This document shows positions 36,611-46,543 of a stretch of DNA of 64,000 nucleotides, piece after piece. The notes beneath the pieces are model-generated. The model saw only the letters and a program-made list of their open reading frames with translations. It was not told where the DNA came from and did no database searches. Origin of the DNA: Ralstonia pickettii DTP0602 (GTDB lineage: Bacteria > Pseudomonadota > Gammaproteobacteria > Burkholderiales > Burkholderiaceae); contig CP006667.1 in the NCBI GenBank assembly GCA_000471925.1, positions 3,100,001 to 3,164,000 on the forward strand. The letters run 5' to 3'. How positions within the stretch are numbered: position 1 is the stretch's first letter; each line of letters opens with the position of its first letter. The position numbers were made by a program, and so were the translations under genes.

Positions 36611-37546
36611 TTACGCTGACTTCAGCAGTGCCAGCGTGTCTTGCAGCGAGGCCGGATCGAAGATCGCGCCGCCGGTCAGGTTGCCGTCGATGCGCTTGGT
36701 CATGCCGGCCAGCACCTTGCCCGGGCCGCACTCGATCACGTGCGTGACGCCTTCGGCGGCCATCTTCTGCACGCACTCGACCCAGCGCACCGGCGCTGCG
36801 GCCTGGCGCACCAGAGCGTCCTTGATTGCGTCCGGGTCGTTGACGATGGCCACGTCGACGTTGTTCACCAGCGGAATCGACGGCGCGGCGAACCCCAGCC
36901 CGGTCATCCGCTCGCGCAGGCGGTCCGAGGCGGGCTTGAGCAGCGACGAGTGGAACGGCGCCGACACCGGCAGCGGCAGCGCGCGCTTGGCGCCCTTGGC
37001 CTTGGCGATTTCGCAGGCCTTCTCGACCGCGCCCTTGTGGCCGGCGATCACCACCTGCGACGGTGCGTTGAAGTTGACGGCCTCGACCACGCCCGCGGCC
37101 GATGCTTCGGCGCACGCGGCGCGCACATCGTCGTCGGACAGGCCCAGGATCGCGGCCATGCCGCCCTCGCCCACCGGCACGGCTTCCTGCATCGCCTGCG
37201 CGCGGAAGCGCACCAGCGGCACCGCCTCGGCGAACGGGATCACCCCCGCGGCTACCAGCGCCGAGTACTCGCCCAGGCTGTGGCCGGCAACCAGTGCCGG
37301 TGCCGGGCCACCGGCGCCCAGCCAGGCGCGGTAGATCGCCACGGCGGCGGTCAGCATCACCGGCTGCGTGTTGGTGGTCAGGTTAAGTTCTTCGGCAGGG
37401 CCTTCGGCGATCAGGCGGCCGAGGTCCTGGCCGAGCGCAGCCGAGGCCTCTTCCACGGTGGAGCGCACCACGGCGTTATCAGCAAAGGCATTGAGCATGC
37501 CGACCGACTGCGAACCCTGGCCGGGAAATACGAAAGCGAATTTCAT
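36611..37546 (-). CDS. fabD: Malonyl-CoA-ACP transacylase
   Basis: The 311-residue acyltransferase moves malonyl from CoA to ACP. It has the N-terminal FPGQGSQSVGM and the nucleophile elbow GHSLGEYSALVAAG, and the conserved FHSSLLKPA histidine region. It lies between fabH and fabG on the same strand. Confidence 0.96.
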   Translation of the reverse strand: MKFAFVFPGQGSQSVGMLNAFADNAVVRSTVEEASAALGQDLGRLIAEGPAEELNLTTNTQPVMLTAAVAIYRAWLGAGGPAPALVAGHSLGEYSALVAAGVIPFAEAVPLVRFRAQAMQEAVPVGEGGMAAILGLSDDDVRAACAEASAAGVVEAVNFNAPSQVVIAGHKGAVEKACEIAKAKGAKRALPLPVSAPFHSSLLKPASDRLRERMTGLGFAAPSIPLVNNVDVAIVNDPDAIKDALVRQAAAPVRWVECVQKMAAEGVTHVIECGPGKVLAGMTKRIDGNLTGGAIFDPASLQDTLALLKSA

Positions 37547-37616
37547 CGGATTGGAACCCTAATAAGAAACCGGTGACCGGCGCCGCGGTCACGCAGGCCA
37601 TGGCGCCGGCCGCATA

Positions 37617-38597
37617 TTACATGCGCAGCAGCACCGCACCCCAAGTGAAGCCACCGCCGACGCCTTCCATCAGCACGGTGTGGCCCGGGCGGATGCGGCC
37701 GTCGCGCACCGCGACATCCAGCGCCAGCGGGATCGACGCGGCCGAGGTGTTGCCATGCTCGTGCACGGTGGCGACCATGCGCTCGGCGGGCAGGCCGAGC
37801 TTCTTGGCGGTGCCTTGCATGATGCGGATATTGGCCTGGTGCGGGATCAGCCAGTCGACCTGGGCGGGTGCCACCGCGGCGGCCTCCATGGCCTCGCGCG
37901 CGACCTTGTCCAGCACGGTCACGGCCAGCTTGAACACGGCCTGGCCGTCCATGTGCAGGAACGCGTTGCCCGTGATATTGCCGCCGGCAACGTTGCCCGG
38001 CACGCACAGGATGTTGACATGGCTGCCGTCGGAGTGCATCGCGCTCGACAGGATGCCCGGCTCTTCGGAAGCCGACAGCACCACCGCGCCGGCGCCATCG
38101 CCGAACAGCACGCAGGTGGTGCGGTCGTTGAAGTCCAGGATGCGCGAGAACACCTCGGTGCCGATCACCAGCACGTTGCGGTGCGAGCCGCTGCGGATGA
38201 ACTTGTCGGCCGTGGCCAGCGCGTACACGAAGCCCGAGCACACGGCCTGCAGGTCGAACGCCGCGCAGTGGTTGGTGATACCCAGCTTGTCCTGCACGAT
38301 GCAGGCGGTGCTGGGAAACACGAAGTCCGGCGTGGAGGTGGCGACGATGATCAGGTCGATGCTCTGGCGGTCGATGCCGGCAGCCTCGATGGCCTGCTCG
38401 GCCGCCTTGACCGCGAGGTCGCTGCTGGTCACATCGGGATCCGCCCAGTGGCGTGCCGAGATACCGCTGCGCGAGACAATCCAGTCGTCGCTGGTCTCGA
38501 TGCCCTTCTCGGCAAGCTGCGTCGCCAGATCATGGTTGGTCACACGCCGCGGAGGCAGGTAGCTCCCGGTACCGATGATTTTTGCGTACTTGGTCAT
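37617..38597 (-). CDS. fabH: Beta-ketoacyl-ACP synthase III
   Basis: The 326-residue enzyme starts fatty acid synthesis by condensing acetyl-CoA with malonyl-ACP. The active-site cysteine is C120 ([14 protein letters not shown]). The histidine is in [12 protein letters not shown] and the asparagine in [15 protein letters not shown]. It lies 63 bases downstream of plsX. Confidence 0.96.
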   Translation of the reverse strand: MTKYAKIIGTGSYLPPRRVTNHDLATQLAEKGIETSDDWIVSRSGISARHWADPDVTSSDLAVKAAEQAIEAAGIDRQSIDLIIVATSTPDFVFPSTACIVQDKLGITNHCAAFDLQAVCSGFVYALATADKFIRSGSHRNVLVIGTEVFSRILDFNDRTTCVLFGDGAGAVVLSASEEPGILSSAMHSDGSHVNILCVPGNVAGGNITGNAFLHMDGQAVFKLAVTVLDKVAREAMEAAAVAPAQVDWLIPHQANIRIMQGTAKKLGLPAERMVATVHEHGNTSAASIPLALDVAVRDGRIRPGHTVLMEGVGGGFTWGAVLLRM

Positions 38598-38660
38598 GTA
38601 GTGTCGGATCGTATATCCCGCGGGCGCCGGCTACAAACCGCGGCGGCCGGCGCGTGGCGC

Positions 38661-39740
38661 TCAGGCGACGTGGGGGCTGGGATGCGTGCTCGGCGCCTCT
38701 GTCTCCGGGGCGGGCTGTGCAGCGCCGTTGGCGCTGGATTTGTCGGCGAAGGCCCGTGCGATACGGGGAATCACGCCATTCTTGGCGGCATCATACCCGC
38801 GTTTGATTGCCCACTCAAAAGAATGGGCATCGGCCGAACCGTGGCTCTTGATCACCAGCCCGCGCAGACCCAGCAGCGACGCGCCGTTGTAGCGCGCCGG
38901 GTCGAGCCGCTTGGCCAGCCGCGACAGCACCGGCATGGCCACGGCCGCGAGCAGCTTGGTGAACCACGAGCGGGTGAATTCTTCCTTGATCATGCTGCCG
39001 ATCATCTTGGCTAGGCCCTCGCTGCTCTTGAGTGCCACGTTGCCGACAAAGCCGTCGCAGACCACGATGTCGGTCGTGCCCTTGAAGATGTCGTTGCCTT
39101 CCACGTTGCCATAGAAGTTCAGCTCCGAGGCGCGCAGAAGTTCACCCGCGCGCTTGACCACCTCGTTGCCCTTGATGACTTCCTCGCCGATGTTCAGCAG
39201 GCCCACCGTCGGGTGTTCCTTGTGATCGACCACGGCGACCATGGCCTCGGCCATGCGGGCGAACTGCAGCAGGTGTTCGGGTTCGCAGTCGGCGTTGGCA
39301 CCAAGATCCAGCACCGTAGTGCCCCAGCCTTGCTGGTTCGGGATGGTAGTGGCGATGGCCGGCCGCTCGATGCCTTCGAGGGTCTTCAGCACATAGCGCG
39401 ACACCGCCATCAGCGCGCCGGTATTGCCGGCGGAGATGCAGGCGCCAGCCTGGCCTTCCTTGACCTGCGTGACGGCGACGCGCATGGAAGAGTTTTTCTT
39501 CTTGCGCAGCGCCACCTCGACCGGGTCATCCATGGTGATGACCTCGGTGGCCTCGACGATGCTCACGCGCGCGTGGTCCAGCGCGTGCAGCTTTTTCAGC
39601 TGCGCCCGGATGGCATCCGGCAAGCCGACCAACACCATCTCGGCATCGTCATGGCGGGAGAGAAAACTGATCGCCGCAGGCACCGTCACGGCCACGCCGT
39701 GATCGCCGCCCATGCAGTCGATAGCGATTTTGATCGTCAT
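38661..39740 (-). CDS. plsX: Phosphate acyltransferase PlsX
   Basis: The 359-residue enzyme makes acyl-phosphate from acyl-ACP for phospholipid synthesis. Family motifs are [11 protein letters not shown] at the N-terminus, [17 protein letters not shown] and [18 protein letters not shown] chose the ATG at 39740, which gives the standard start [12 protein letters not shown] with AGGAA before it. A strong terminator lies between this gene and rpmF upstream. Confidence 0.95.
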   Translation of the reverse strand: MTIKIAIDCMGGDHGVAVTVPAAISFLSRHDDAEMVLVGLPDAIRAQLKKLHALDHARVSIVEATEVITMDDPVEVALRKKKNSSMRVAVTQVKEGQAGACISAGNTGALMAVSRYVLKTLEGIERPAIATTIPNQQGWGTTVLDLGANADCEPEHLLQFARMAEAMVAVVDHKEHPTVGLLNIGEEVIKGNEVVKRAGELLRASELNFYGNVEGNDIFKGTTDIVVCDGFVGNVALKSSEGLAKMIGSMIKEEFTRSWFTKLLAAVAMPVLSRLAKRLDPARYNGASLLGLRGLVIKSHGSADAHSFEWAIKRGYDAAKNGVIPRIARAFADKSSANGAAQPAPETEAPSTHPSPHVA

Positions 39741-39803
39741 TGTTCCTGGTACGGATAGCGCAGCAGCGCGCGCCACGCCCGGCGGGAATCCCGAGCGCCC
39801 AAC

Positions 39804-39834
39804 AAAAAAGCGGCAACGATCTTGCCGCTTTTTT
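39804..39834 (-). terminator. Intrinsic terminator between rpmF and plsX
   Basis: AAAAAAGCGGCAA (39804-39816), a 5-base loop and TTGCCGCTTTTTT (39822-39834) form a perfect 13-bp stem with A and T runs on both sides. It works in either direction. It should separate the yceD-rpmF transcript from plsX-fab or attenuate read-through. Confidence 0.9.
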
Positions 39835-39905
39835 GTGTCTGACCGTTTCTTGTCCGACCTACAGGCATGCGCTAGCGAGACGCAATGTCACGCCGAACGA
39901 AGCTA

Positions 39906-40085
39906 TCAGTCGTTCTTGGTCTTGATGACCTTGCGGCCACGATAGTAGCCGTTCGGGCTCACGTGGTGACGCAGGTGGGTTTCGCCGGTGGTCGGCTCAA
40001 CTGCCAGCGGCGCTGCCGACAGGTGATCGTGCGAACGGTGCATGCCGCGCTTGGACGGCGACTTCTTGTTCTGTTGAACTGCCAT
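39906..40085 (-). CDS. rpmF: 50S ribosomal protein L32
   Basis: The 59-residue basic protein begins [20 protein letters not shown] and ends RKVIKTKND, the L32 pattern of betaproteobacteria without a zinc-binding cysteine pair. Its position between the yceD gene and plsX is conserved across proteobacteria. It was located by reading the minus strand directly. Confidence 0.95.
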   Translation of the reverse strand: MAVQQNKKSPSKRGMHRSHDHLSAAPLAVEPTTGETHLRHHVSPNGYYRGRKVIKTKND

Positions 40086-40202
40086 GATGACTCCTTCGAG
40101 AATTTTTCAATATTAACACACGCATCCCGCCCAAGGCGTAGCCGGGGCCCGGCCGGATGCTGCAACGACACCTGAAGACCTTGCCGTCAGCCGCGATCGG
40201 CG

Positions 40203-40802
40203 TCAGTGCTTGTTCTTCAGGCCGGCCAGCGCCGCAAAGGGCGATGGCCGCTTTTCTTCCTCAGGCTCAGCCTCGGGCTGCGCCTCGCCGTCCGAACCGG
40301 TCACGAGGCTTTCGTGTACCGTCGGGCAGACGTCATGCTTGGGTGCCACCGGCAGTGCCAGCAGCACTTCATCTTCAATCAGTTCCAGCAGCGAGAAACG
40401 CTTCGAGCCGGCGATCACGTCGACTTCGTCGTCGTCCATCGGCGCGGCGTCGGCCGCTTCGTCGCTTTCCGCCACCTCGAAGCGCGTGGCCGTGTCGACC
40501 GGCTCGGCATACGGGTCCAGGCAGCGCTGGCACTCCAGCCAGATCCGGCCCTGCACGCTCACGTCGAGGAACAGCCGCTGCGCCACCGGGGCGCCGGGCT
40601 CGGCCGCCTCTTCGCGCACGAAACCGGTGGCCGTAAAGGCAAACGTCTCATCGGGTGCCGAGGCTGGCGCTTGCGCGGCCGTCTCGGCTAAGATGCGCGG
40701 CAAATCCCGCACCGTCACGTCGCCGGCCAGGCTTTCACCCTTCCGGCAAAACGCGAAGAGATCGAGCGCGCGCAAGTCAACGGGCTGGGTCGGCTGGGTC
40801 AT
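40203..40802 (-). CDS. yceD: YceD/DUF177 family protein
   Basis: The 199-residue acidic protein contains the DUF177 core: a beta-rich segment with a CxxC-type motif (LECQRCLDPYAEPVDT) and the DEVDVIAGSKRFSLLELIEDEVLLALP motif. Family members sit before rpmF and influence 23S rRNA accumulation in bacteria and plastids. The exact mechanism is unknown. It is divergent from maf, whose start is 196 bases away. Confidence 0.88.
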   Translation of the reverse strand: MTQPTQPVDLRALDLFAFCRKGESLAGDVTVRDLPRILAETAAQAPASAPDETFAFTATGFVREEAAEPGAPVAQRLFLDVSVQGRIWLECQRCLDPYAEPVDTATRFEVAESDEAADAAPMDDDEVDVIAGSKRFSLLELIEDEVLLALPVAPKHDVCPTVHESLVTGSDGEAQPEAEPEEEKRPSPFAALAGLKNKH

Positions 40803-40997
40803 GTGCGTGGCTCCGGTCGCAATTCAATGACTGGTTCGCCACAATCCTAGCCTGCGGGACTACGGGCCGCGCACATTGGCGGCACAGCGCCCGGATGCGG
40901 ATGCGGCAAAACGCGCGATTATACGACGTAAACCATTTCGAGGTCAAAGGTCTTACTCCCTTGATCCACACGCCTTCCTGTTTCGTTTCAATCACTT

Positions 40998-41597
40998 ATG
41001 TCTCCAGATCCCCGTCCCAAGCTGATCCTTGGCTCCGGCTCGCCCTACCGGCGCGAGCTGCTGGCGCGGTTGCGCATTCCGTTTGAAGTGGCAGTGCCCG
41101 ACATCGACGAAACGCCACTGGCCGGCGAAGCTCCCGAGGCGACCGCGCTGCGGCTGTCGCAGCGCAAGGCCGAAGCCATCGCCGCGCGTCACCCCGGCGC
41201 CCTGGTGATCGGCTCCGACCAGGTGCTGACGCTCGACGGCGAGCAGATGGGCAAGCCCGGCACCCAGGACAAGGCCGTGGCGCAGTTGCGCCGCATGCGC
41301 GGGCGCACTGCCACCTTCCATTCGGCACTGTGCCTGCTGGATGCCCGCACCGGGGCCGCGCAGCTCGCCGACGTGCAGACCCGCGTCACCATGCGTGACC
41401 TGACCGATGCCGAGATCGAGACCTACCTGCGGCTTGAGCAACCCTATGACGTCGCCGGCAGCGCCAAGTCTGAAGGCCTGGGCATCGCGCTGCTTGAACG
41501 CGTCGAGTCGGACGACCCCACCGCGCTGGTCGGCCTGCCGCTGATCGCGCTGACCGGCATGCTGCGCCACGTCGGCTACCCGCTGTTTTCCGTATAA
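40998..41597 (+). CDS. Maf-family nucleotide pyrophosphatase (YceF type)
   Basis: The 199-residue enzyme hydrolyses modified NTPs to monophosphates; the YceF subgroup prefers 7-methyl-GTP. Motifs: [17 protein letters not shown], then [24 protein letters not shown], and the C-terminal [14 protein letters not shown]. The neighbours yceD and rpmF, and the SGSPYRR motif, favour YceF over the YhdE subgroup. The next gene starts 17 bases later. Confidence 0.9.
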   Translation: MSPDPRPKLILGSGSPYRRELLARLRIPFEVAVPDIDETPLAGEAPEATALRLSQRKAEAIAARHPGALVIGSDQVLTLDGEQMGKPGTQDKAVAQLRRMRGRTATFHSALCLLDARTGAAQLADVQTRVTMRDLTDAEIETYLRLEQPYDVAGSAKSEGLGIALLERVESDDPTALVGLPLIALTGMLRHVGYPLFSV

Positions 41598-41613
41598 GAG
41601 GGGCGAGCCAACC

Positions 41614-42345
41614 ATGAGCGGCATCCTTTACCTGATCCCCAACACCCTTGGCAAGCGCGACGAAGCCGACCCGCTGGCTGACGTGATCCCGGCCGGCGTG
41701 CAGCAGATCGCGGCCGGGCTCGATTACCTTGTCGCCGAGAACGCCAAAACCGCGCGCGCCTTCCTGAAGAAGCTGGGCGAAACCACGCCGCTGGCGCGTC
41801 CGATCCAGCAGATCGAGATCCGCGAACTGAACGTCAACACGCGCCCCGATGCGCTGGCCAACCTGCTCGCCCCGATCGCAGCCGGCCGCGACGGCGGCCT
41901 GCTATCCGAGGCCGGCGTGCCCGCCGTGGCCGACCCCGGCGCGGAGCTGGTGCGGCTGGCGCATGGGCGCCGCATTCGCGTGCGCCCGCTGGTCGGGCCC
42001 AGCTCGATCCTGCTGGCGGTGATGGGCTCGGGCCTGAACGGCCAGAGCTTTGCCTTCAACGGTTACCTGCCGGTCGATGCCGGCGAGCGCGCGCAGCGGC
42101 TGCGCGAGCTGGAACAGCGTTCGCGCAAGGCCAGCCAGACGCAGGTGTTCATTGAAACGCCCTACCGCAACGCGGCGCTGCTGGACGCCATGCGCCAACA
42201 CTGCGCGGGGACCACGCTGCTGTCGGTGGCAGTGGACCTGACGCTCCCGGGCGAGACCATCGTCACGCTGCCGCTGTCGGACTGGCGGCCTGACCGGCTC
42301 GAGCTGCACAAGCGCCCGGCGATTTTCTCGATGCTGGCGGTGTAG
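41614..42345 (+). CDS. SAM-dependent methyltransferase, tetrapyrrole-methylase fold
   Basis: The 243-residue product resembles the RsmI family: LYLIPNTLG at the N-terminus, GGLLSEAGVPAVADPGAELVRLA and the VGPSSILLAVMGSGLNGQ motif around the SAM site. It is shorter than and divergent from RsmI itself, and the usual RsmI methyltransferase is probably encoded elsewhere. The substrate is unknown. It follows maf in the same direction. Confidence 0.8.
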   Translation: MSGILYLIPNTLGKRDEADPLADVIPAGVQQIAAGLDYLVAENAKTARAFLKKLGETTPLARPIQQIEIRELNVNTRPDALANLLAPIAAGRDGGLLSEAGVPAVADPGAELVRLAHGRRIRVRPLVGPSSILLAVMGSGLNGQSFAFNGYLPVDAGERAQRLRELEQRSRKASQTQVFIETPYRNAALLDAMRQHCAGTTLLSVAVDLTLPGETIVTLPLSDWRPDRLELHKRPAIFSMLAV

Positions 42346-42348
42346 CAA

Positions 42349-42382
42349 AACAACAAGGGGGCGCGAGCCCCCTTTGTTGTTG
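42349..42382. terminator. Terminator between the methyltransferase and sppA genes
   Basis: ACAACAAGGGGGC and GCCCCCTTTGTTGT form a long stem (one unpaired T) around a GCGA loop. A and T runs on both sides allow it to end both convergent genes. Confidence 0.85.
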
Positions 42383-42403
42383 ACGACTGCCCTGCCGCAA
42401 AGC

Positions 42404-43591
42404 TCAGTGCATGCCCTGCATGCGCGTGCTCCACAGCATGGTCTTCATCGCCGCGGTGCCCACGGCGGCGCCGAAGCGCTTGGCCACGCGTTCGGCGATG
42501 TTCTCCTTGACCGTGTAGTCGATAATGTCCTCGGCCTTGAGCACGTCGCGCGCGACGGAATCGGCGGTGCCCAGGGCGTCGGCCAGGCCCAGTTCAATGC
42601 TGCGCTCACCCGACCAGAACAGGCCCGAGAACAGCTCAGGATCGTTCTTGAGCCGGTCACCGCGGCCTTCCTTTACCACGTCGATGAACTGCTGGTGGAT
42701 TTCCTTGAGCATCGTCTCGGCATAGGCTTTTTGCCTGGGCACCTGCGGTGAGAACGGGTCGAGCATGCCCTTGTTGGCGCCCGAGGTGTACAGCCGGCGC
42801 TCCACGCCGAGCTTGTCCATCAGCCCGGTAAAGCCGAAGCCGTCCATCAGCACCCCGATCGAACCGACGATGCTGGCCTTATCGACATAGATCTTGTCGC
42901 CCGCCGCGGCCACGTAATAGCCGCCCGAGGCGCAGATCTCCTCGACCACCACATAGAACGGCTTGGACGGATAGAGCGCGCGCAGCCGGTGGATTTCGTC
43001 GGTGATGATGCCGGCCTGCACCGGCGAGCCGCCCGGCGAGTTGATCTTGAGGATCACCCCGGCCGCGTTGGTGTCGGCGAACGCCGCCTGCAGCGAGGCG
43101 TTGATCGATTCAGCGCTGGCTGGTGTGCCCGCGGCGATCTCGCCTTCAAGCGTGACCATCGCGGTATGGCGGCTGGCGGTGCTGATACCGTCACTCTTGA
43201 AGTCGAACAGCGCAATAAAGATCAGCGCCAGCAGCGCCAGGCCGACCAGGCGGAAGAAGATGCGCCAGCGGCGCGCCGCGCGCTGCTCGCGCAGCGATGC
43301 AGTCAGCACCCTTTCCAGCACATCGCGTTCCCAACCCGAGCCGCCCACCGGCCCGCCCGCGGTGGCACCGGCCATGCGCGCCTTGCGCTCGCGCGCTTCA
43401 TGCCGCGCGGCGTCGTCGCCGGCGCGCAACTCGTTTTCCAGTGGGTAGTCCGCGTGTGGTGCGGTGACCAGGCGCTCGGATTCCGGCGGCTGCGAATCGT
43501 CGCCCGGGGCACCCTGGCCCGCCGCCTTGCGCTCGTCCGGCTGACCCGATTCACCCGATTCGCCAAAAGGCGGTTTCTGTTGTTCTGTCAT
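42404..43591 (-). CDS. sppA: S49-family signal peptide peptidase (SppA type)
   Basis: The 395-residue product is the short, single-domain SppA form. It has a long charged cytoplasmic N-terminus, one membrane span (about residues 112-130) and a periplasmic protease domain. The serine is S222 (EEICASGGYYVAAAGD) and the lysine K274 (TSGANKGMLDPF); the 52-residue spacing equals that of short SppA. It clears cleaved signal peptides and membrane fragments. I chose the ATG at 43591 (MTEQQKPP). Confidence 0.92.
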   Translation of the reverse strand: MTEQQKPPFGESGESGQPDERKAAGQGAPGDDSQPPESERLVTAPHADYPLENELRAGDDAARHEARERKARMAGATAGGPVGGSGWERDVLERVLTASLREQRAARRWRIFFRLVGLALLALIFIALFDFKSDGISTASRHTAMVTLEGEIAAGTPASAESINASLQAAFADTNAAGVILKINSPGGSPVQAGIITDEIHRLRALYPSKPFYVVVEEICASGGYYVAAAGDKIYVDKASIVGSIGVLMDGFGFTGLMDKLGVERRLYTSGANKGMLDPFSPQVPRQKAYAETMLKEIHQQFIDVVKEGRGDRLKNDPELFSGLFWSGERSIELGLADALGTADSVARDVLKAEDIIDYTVKENIAERVAKRFGAAVGTAAMKTMLWSTRMQGMH

Positions 43592-43655
43592 GCAAATCGC
43601 TCGTGGAAAGGCTTGCAAATACGCCGGGGGCTTAACCTCCCGTCATACCCGTCAT

Positions 43656-44054
43656 TCAGGCATCGTCCGTGCGCCCGGCGATCCGGAACGGGGCCTCGGG
43701 CACCCAATAGACCAGGCCATCGCGCTCTTCGATGCGCAGCTTGGCCAGCGACGCGCCGCGGCAGGGCCCGCCAACGCACTCGCCGCTATCCGGCGCATAG
43801 ACCGCGCCATGAGTGGCGCACATCAAGTATAGGCCCGAGGCATCGAAGAACCTGCCTTCCTGCCAGTCCAGCTCCATCGGCACATGCGCGCACTGGTTCA
43901 GGTAGCCATGTACGGCGCCGTCGAAGCGCACCACGAAAGCGCCGATCTCGCGGCTCTCCAGCGCCACCGAAAAGCGCACGCCAAGGCCGCCCTCCTCCAG
44001 TTCCCCGGCTGCGCACAGCCGCACCGGCGCCTGGCCGGATGCCGCTTCAGGCAT
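43656..44054 (-). CDS. Rieske [2Fe-2S] protein
   Basis: The 132-residue single-domain Rieske protein carries both ligand pairs: C55-x-H57 (NQCAHVPMELDW) and C79-x2-H82 (LMCATHGAVY). Small proteins of this kind pass electrons to oxygenases or nitrite reductases, but no partner enzyme lies nearby. Its start overlaps the end of the HAD-phosphatase gene by 8 bases. Confidence 0.88.
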   Translation of the reverse strand: MPEAASGQAPVRLCAAGELEEGGLGVRFSVALESREIGAFVVRFDGAVHGYLNQCAHVPMELDWQEGRFFDASGLYLMCATHGAVYAPDSGECVGGPCRGASLAKLRIEERDGLVYWVPEAPFRIAGRTDDA

Positions 44055-44706
44055 GGGCCAGCAGCCAGTCGGTCAGGTCGGCGATCGAGGTGGCGCAATG
44101 CACCGGCGCCATCGCCCGCAGTGAATCGCCGGGATGCGCTCCATAGCAGACACCAATGCCAGCTGCGCCGGCATTGGCCGCCATCTGCAGGTCATGGGTG
44201 GTGTCGCCGACCATCACCGTGCGCTCCATGTCCTGGCCCAGTTCGCGGGTCAGTTCCTGCAGCATGGCCGGGTGCGGCTTGGAGAAGGTCTCGTCGGCGC
44301 AGCGCGTGGCGTCGAACAGGCGGGTCAGGCCGCTGGTGGCCAGCGCGCGCTGCAGGCCGACCCGGGTCTTGCCGGTGGCCACGCCCAGGAAATAGTGCTC
44401 GCGGCGCAGGGTCTCGAGCATTTCACGCACGCCGTCGAACAGCACCAGGTCGGCGTCGCGGGTCAGGAAGTGGTAGCGGTAGCGTTCGGCCAAGCGCGGG
44501 TAGTCGGCCGGATCGAGCGTTGGTACGGCGTAGGACAGCGCGTCCTTCAGGCCGAGCCCGATGACGTGGCTTGCCGCACTGTCGTCTGGCACGGGCAGGC
44601 CCAGGTCGCGGCTGGCAAGCTGGATGCACTTGGCGATGGTCGGGGTCGAATCCATCAGGGTCCCGTCCCAGTCGAAAACGATCAGGTCAAACTGTTGCCT
44701 GGCCAT
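44047..44706 (-). CDS. HAD-superfamily hydrolase, phosphoglycolate phosphatase-like
   Basis: The 219-residue product has HAD motif I (VFDWDGTLMDS; D12 and D14), motif II within GVATGKTRVGLQ and motif III/IV in KPHPAMLQ and MVGDTTHDLQMAANAG. It is Gph-like, but the substrate is unproven. It lies 30 bases downstream of rluC and overlaps the Rieske gene. Confidence 0.88.
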   Translation of the reverse strand: MARQQFDLIVFDWDGTLMDSTPTIAKCIQLASRDLGLPVPDDSAASHVIGLGLKDALSYAVPTLDPADYPRLAERYRYHFLTRDADLVLFDGVREMLETLRREHYFLGVATGKTRVGLQRALATSGLTRLFDATRCADETFSKPHPAMLQELTRELGQDMERTVMVGDTTHDLQMAANAGAAGIGVCYGAHPGDSLRAMAPVHCATSIADLTDWLLAHA

Positions 44707-44736
44707 GGTAATCCTTGTGATGTTTCACGCACTACC

Positions 44737-45744
44737 CTACTCCGGGGCGTGCAGATGACGCAATTGTTGCAGGAATCCGACGCATTCGTCGGGCAGCGGC
44801 GCTTCCACGGCCAGTGGCTCGCCCGTGGCCGGATGAATAAAAACCAGCCGGTGGGCGTGCAGGAACATCCGCTTGATGCCCGGGTTCGCCCCGGAACGCG
44901 CGAGCGACTTGTTCAGGGAGAAGTCGCCGTATTTCTCGTCGCCCACGATCGGGAATCCCGAATGCGCCAGGTGCACCCGGATCTGGTGGGTGCGGCCGGT
45001 CTTCAGTTCCGCTTCCAGCAGCGTGAAGCCCCGGAAGGCCTCAACGCGGTTGAACACTGTATGGGAGGCGAGGCCGTCGGCCTGGACCCGCACGCGCCGC
45101 TCGCCGTCCGGCGTGCTGTATTTATATAGAGGCAGCTTCACATGCTGGCGCGCGTTCTGGAATTCACCGGCGACACAGGCGTAGTAGCGCTTGTCCATCG
45201 CGTTGCCGCGAATCTGCTCGTGCAGGTGCACCAGCGCCGAACGCTTCTTGGCAAGCACCAGGATGCCGGAGGTTTCGCGGTCCAGCCGGTGCACCAGTTC
45301 CAGGAACTTGGCCTGCGGCCGGGCCTGGCGTAGTTGCTCGATCACGCCGAAGGCCACACCCGAGCCGCCGTGGACGGCTACGCCCGCAGGCTTGTTGACC
45401 ACCAGCAGGTGGGTGTCCTCGAACAGCACGGGGAATTCGCTGGCGGGTACATGGGACTTGTCGGATTGTGCCGAAGCCGCCACGCGCATCGGCGGGATAC
45501 GAACCACATCGCCGGATTGCAGCCGATAAGTCGCGTCGATCCGCCCCTTATTCACGCGAACTTCACCCGAACGCAGCACCCGGTAGATATGGCTCTTGGG
45601 GACCCCCTTGGCCACCTTCAGCAGGAAGTTGTCGATGCGCTGGCCTTCGGAGCCTTCGTCAATCGTGACATACGCCACCTGCGGGCTTGCCGGTGCGGCC
45701 TCGGCAACCTTTTCAATTTGATGGCGTAACTCATTCATTTTCAA
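44737..45744 (-). CDS. rluC: 23S rRNA pseudouridine synthase RluC
   Basis: The 335-residue product has an N-terminal S4 RNA-binding domain (about residues 30-85) and the RluA-type catalytic domain with ELVHRLDRETSGILVLAK. RluC modifies U955, U2504 and U2580 in 23S rRNA. It is divergent from rne, as in E. coli. The start is ambiguous: a TTG at 45744 has GAGGAA at a 6-base distance (45751-45756), while the ATG at 45738 is 12 bases from it. Confidence 0.9.
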   Translation of the reverse strand: MKMNELRHQIEKVAEAAPASPQVAYVTIDEGSEGQRIDNFLLKVAKGVPKSHIYRVLRSGEVRVNKGRIDATYRLQSGDVVRIPPMRVAASAQSDKSHVPASEFPVLFEDTHLLVVNKPAGVAVHGGSGVAFGVIEQLRQARPQAKFLELVHRLDRETSGILVLAKKRSALVHLHEQIRGNAMDKRYYACVAGEFQNARQHVKLPLYKYSTPDGERRVRVQADGLASHTVFNRVEAFRGFTLLEAELKTGRTHQIRVHLAHSGFPIVGDEKYGDFSLNKSLARSGANPGIKRMFLHAHRLVFIHPATGEPLAVEAPLPDECVGFLQQLRHLHAPE

Positions 45745-46543
45745 TATAATTTCCTCGCTGTCCCGGCCTGGGGCCGGCAGCGCAAGACCTGTGTAAGCGA
45801 TTAATCTTCGATTTTTCGTTCGATTTTTCGCATTCTACACTTGGGGTCACCGCCAACCCCGTCCGTCTCCCGGTTCTTTGTCCCGCTTCGCGTGATCCGC
45901 GAGCGCCAGACGGGCAAATGGCAGTAAAAGCAGCACGCACGGTATCGCCGGCACGCAGGAAGTCGCCCATAGGAGGCTTCGGCGCGGCAGGCGGTGACGT
46001 GGGAACAGAGTGTTCAGGTAAAACAGAATTTAAAGGCGGATGCCCCTGCCGGCATCCGCTTCGGTGAGAGAAGTCCCGCCCGCACCGGGAAACGGTGCCG
46101 GCCGGCAGGCTTGCCTGCCGCCTGACTGGAAATATTGGCGCCCGGTCGCAGAACTCCAAGAAGTAGTAGGTGCGCCCGCCAGGAGATGTCAGGCTGCAAC
46201 GGCGGCTATGCCGAGTCCGAAAAACTTGCTCTTTGACGCGTCTAGGCCTTCCGCGGCCGGCCGCGATGCCGTCGGCGCCGGTTGCGCCGGCGTACCGCAT
46301 CGCCTCCGGCACGGGAACGCGCCGGATGTCTGCGCAAGAGCAGCCACCGGCGTTCTCTCCCGCCCCGCGGACGTTACCCCGACGTCATCGCCTCTCTTTC
46401 ACCCGCGCCCAGCCGCCCGCATTTCCCGCGAAGCGGCGCTTTCCGGCAATTCTCGCGCCTCGCTCGCTCCCTCGCGTGCTCCATGGATCGCCGCGGACAC
46501 CGCCCAGACGGTGCCACCCGCGACACTGGAGTGAGGTATTGCG
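45745..46543. promoter_or_regulatory. Long rluC-rne intergenic leader region
   Basis: About 800 bases with no supported gene lie between the divergent starts. A perfect 12-bp tandem duplication TTCGATTTTTCG-TTCGATTTTTCG (45807-45830) sits in an AT-rich patch closer to rluC. The remainder is GC-rich and would form the rne 5' untranslated region. In E. coli the rne leader mediates feedback control by RNase E itself; a similar role is inferred here from position and length. Confidence 0.6.
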
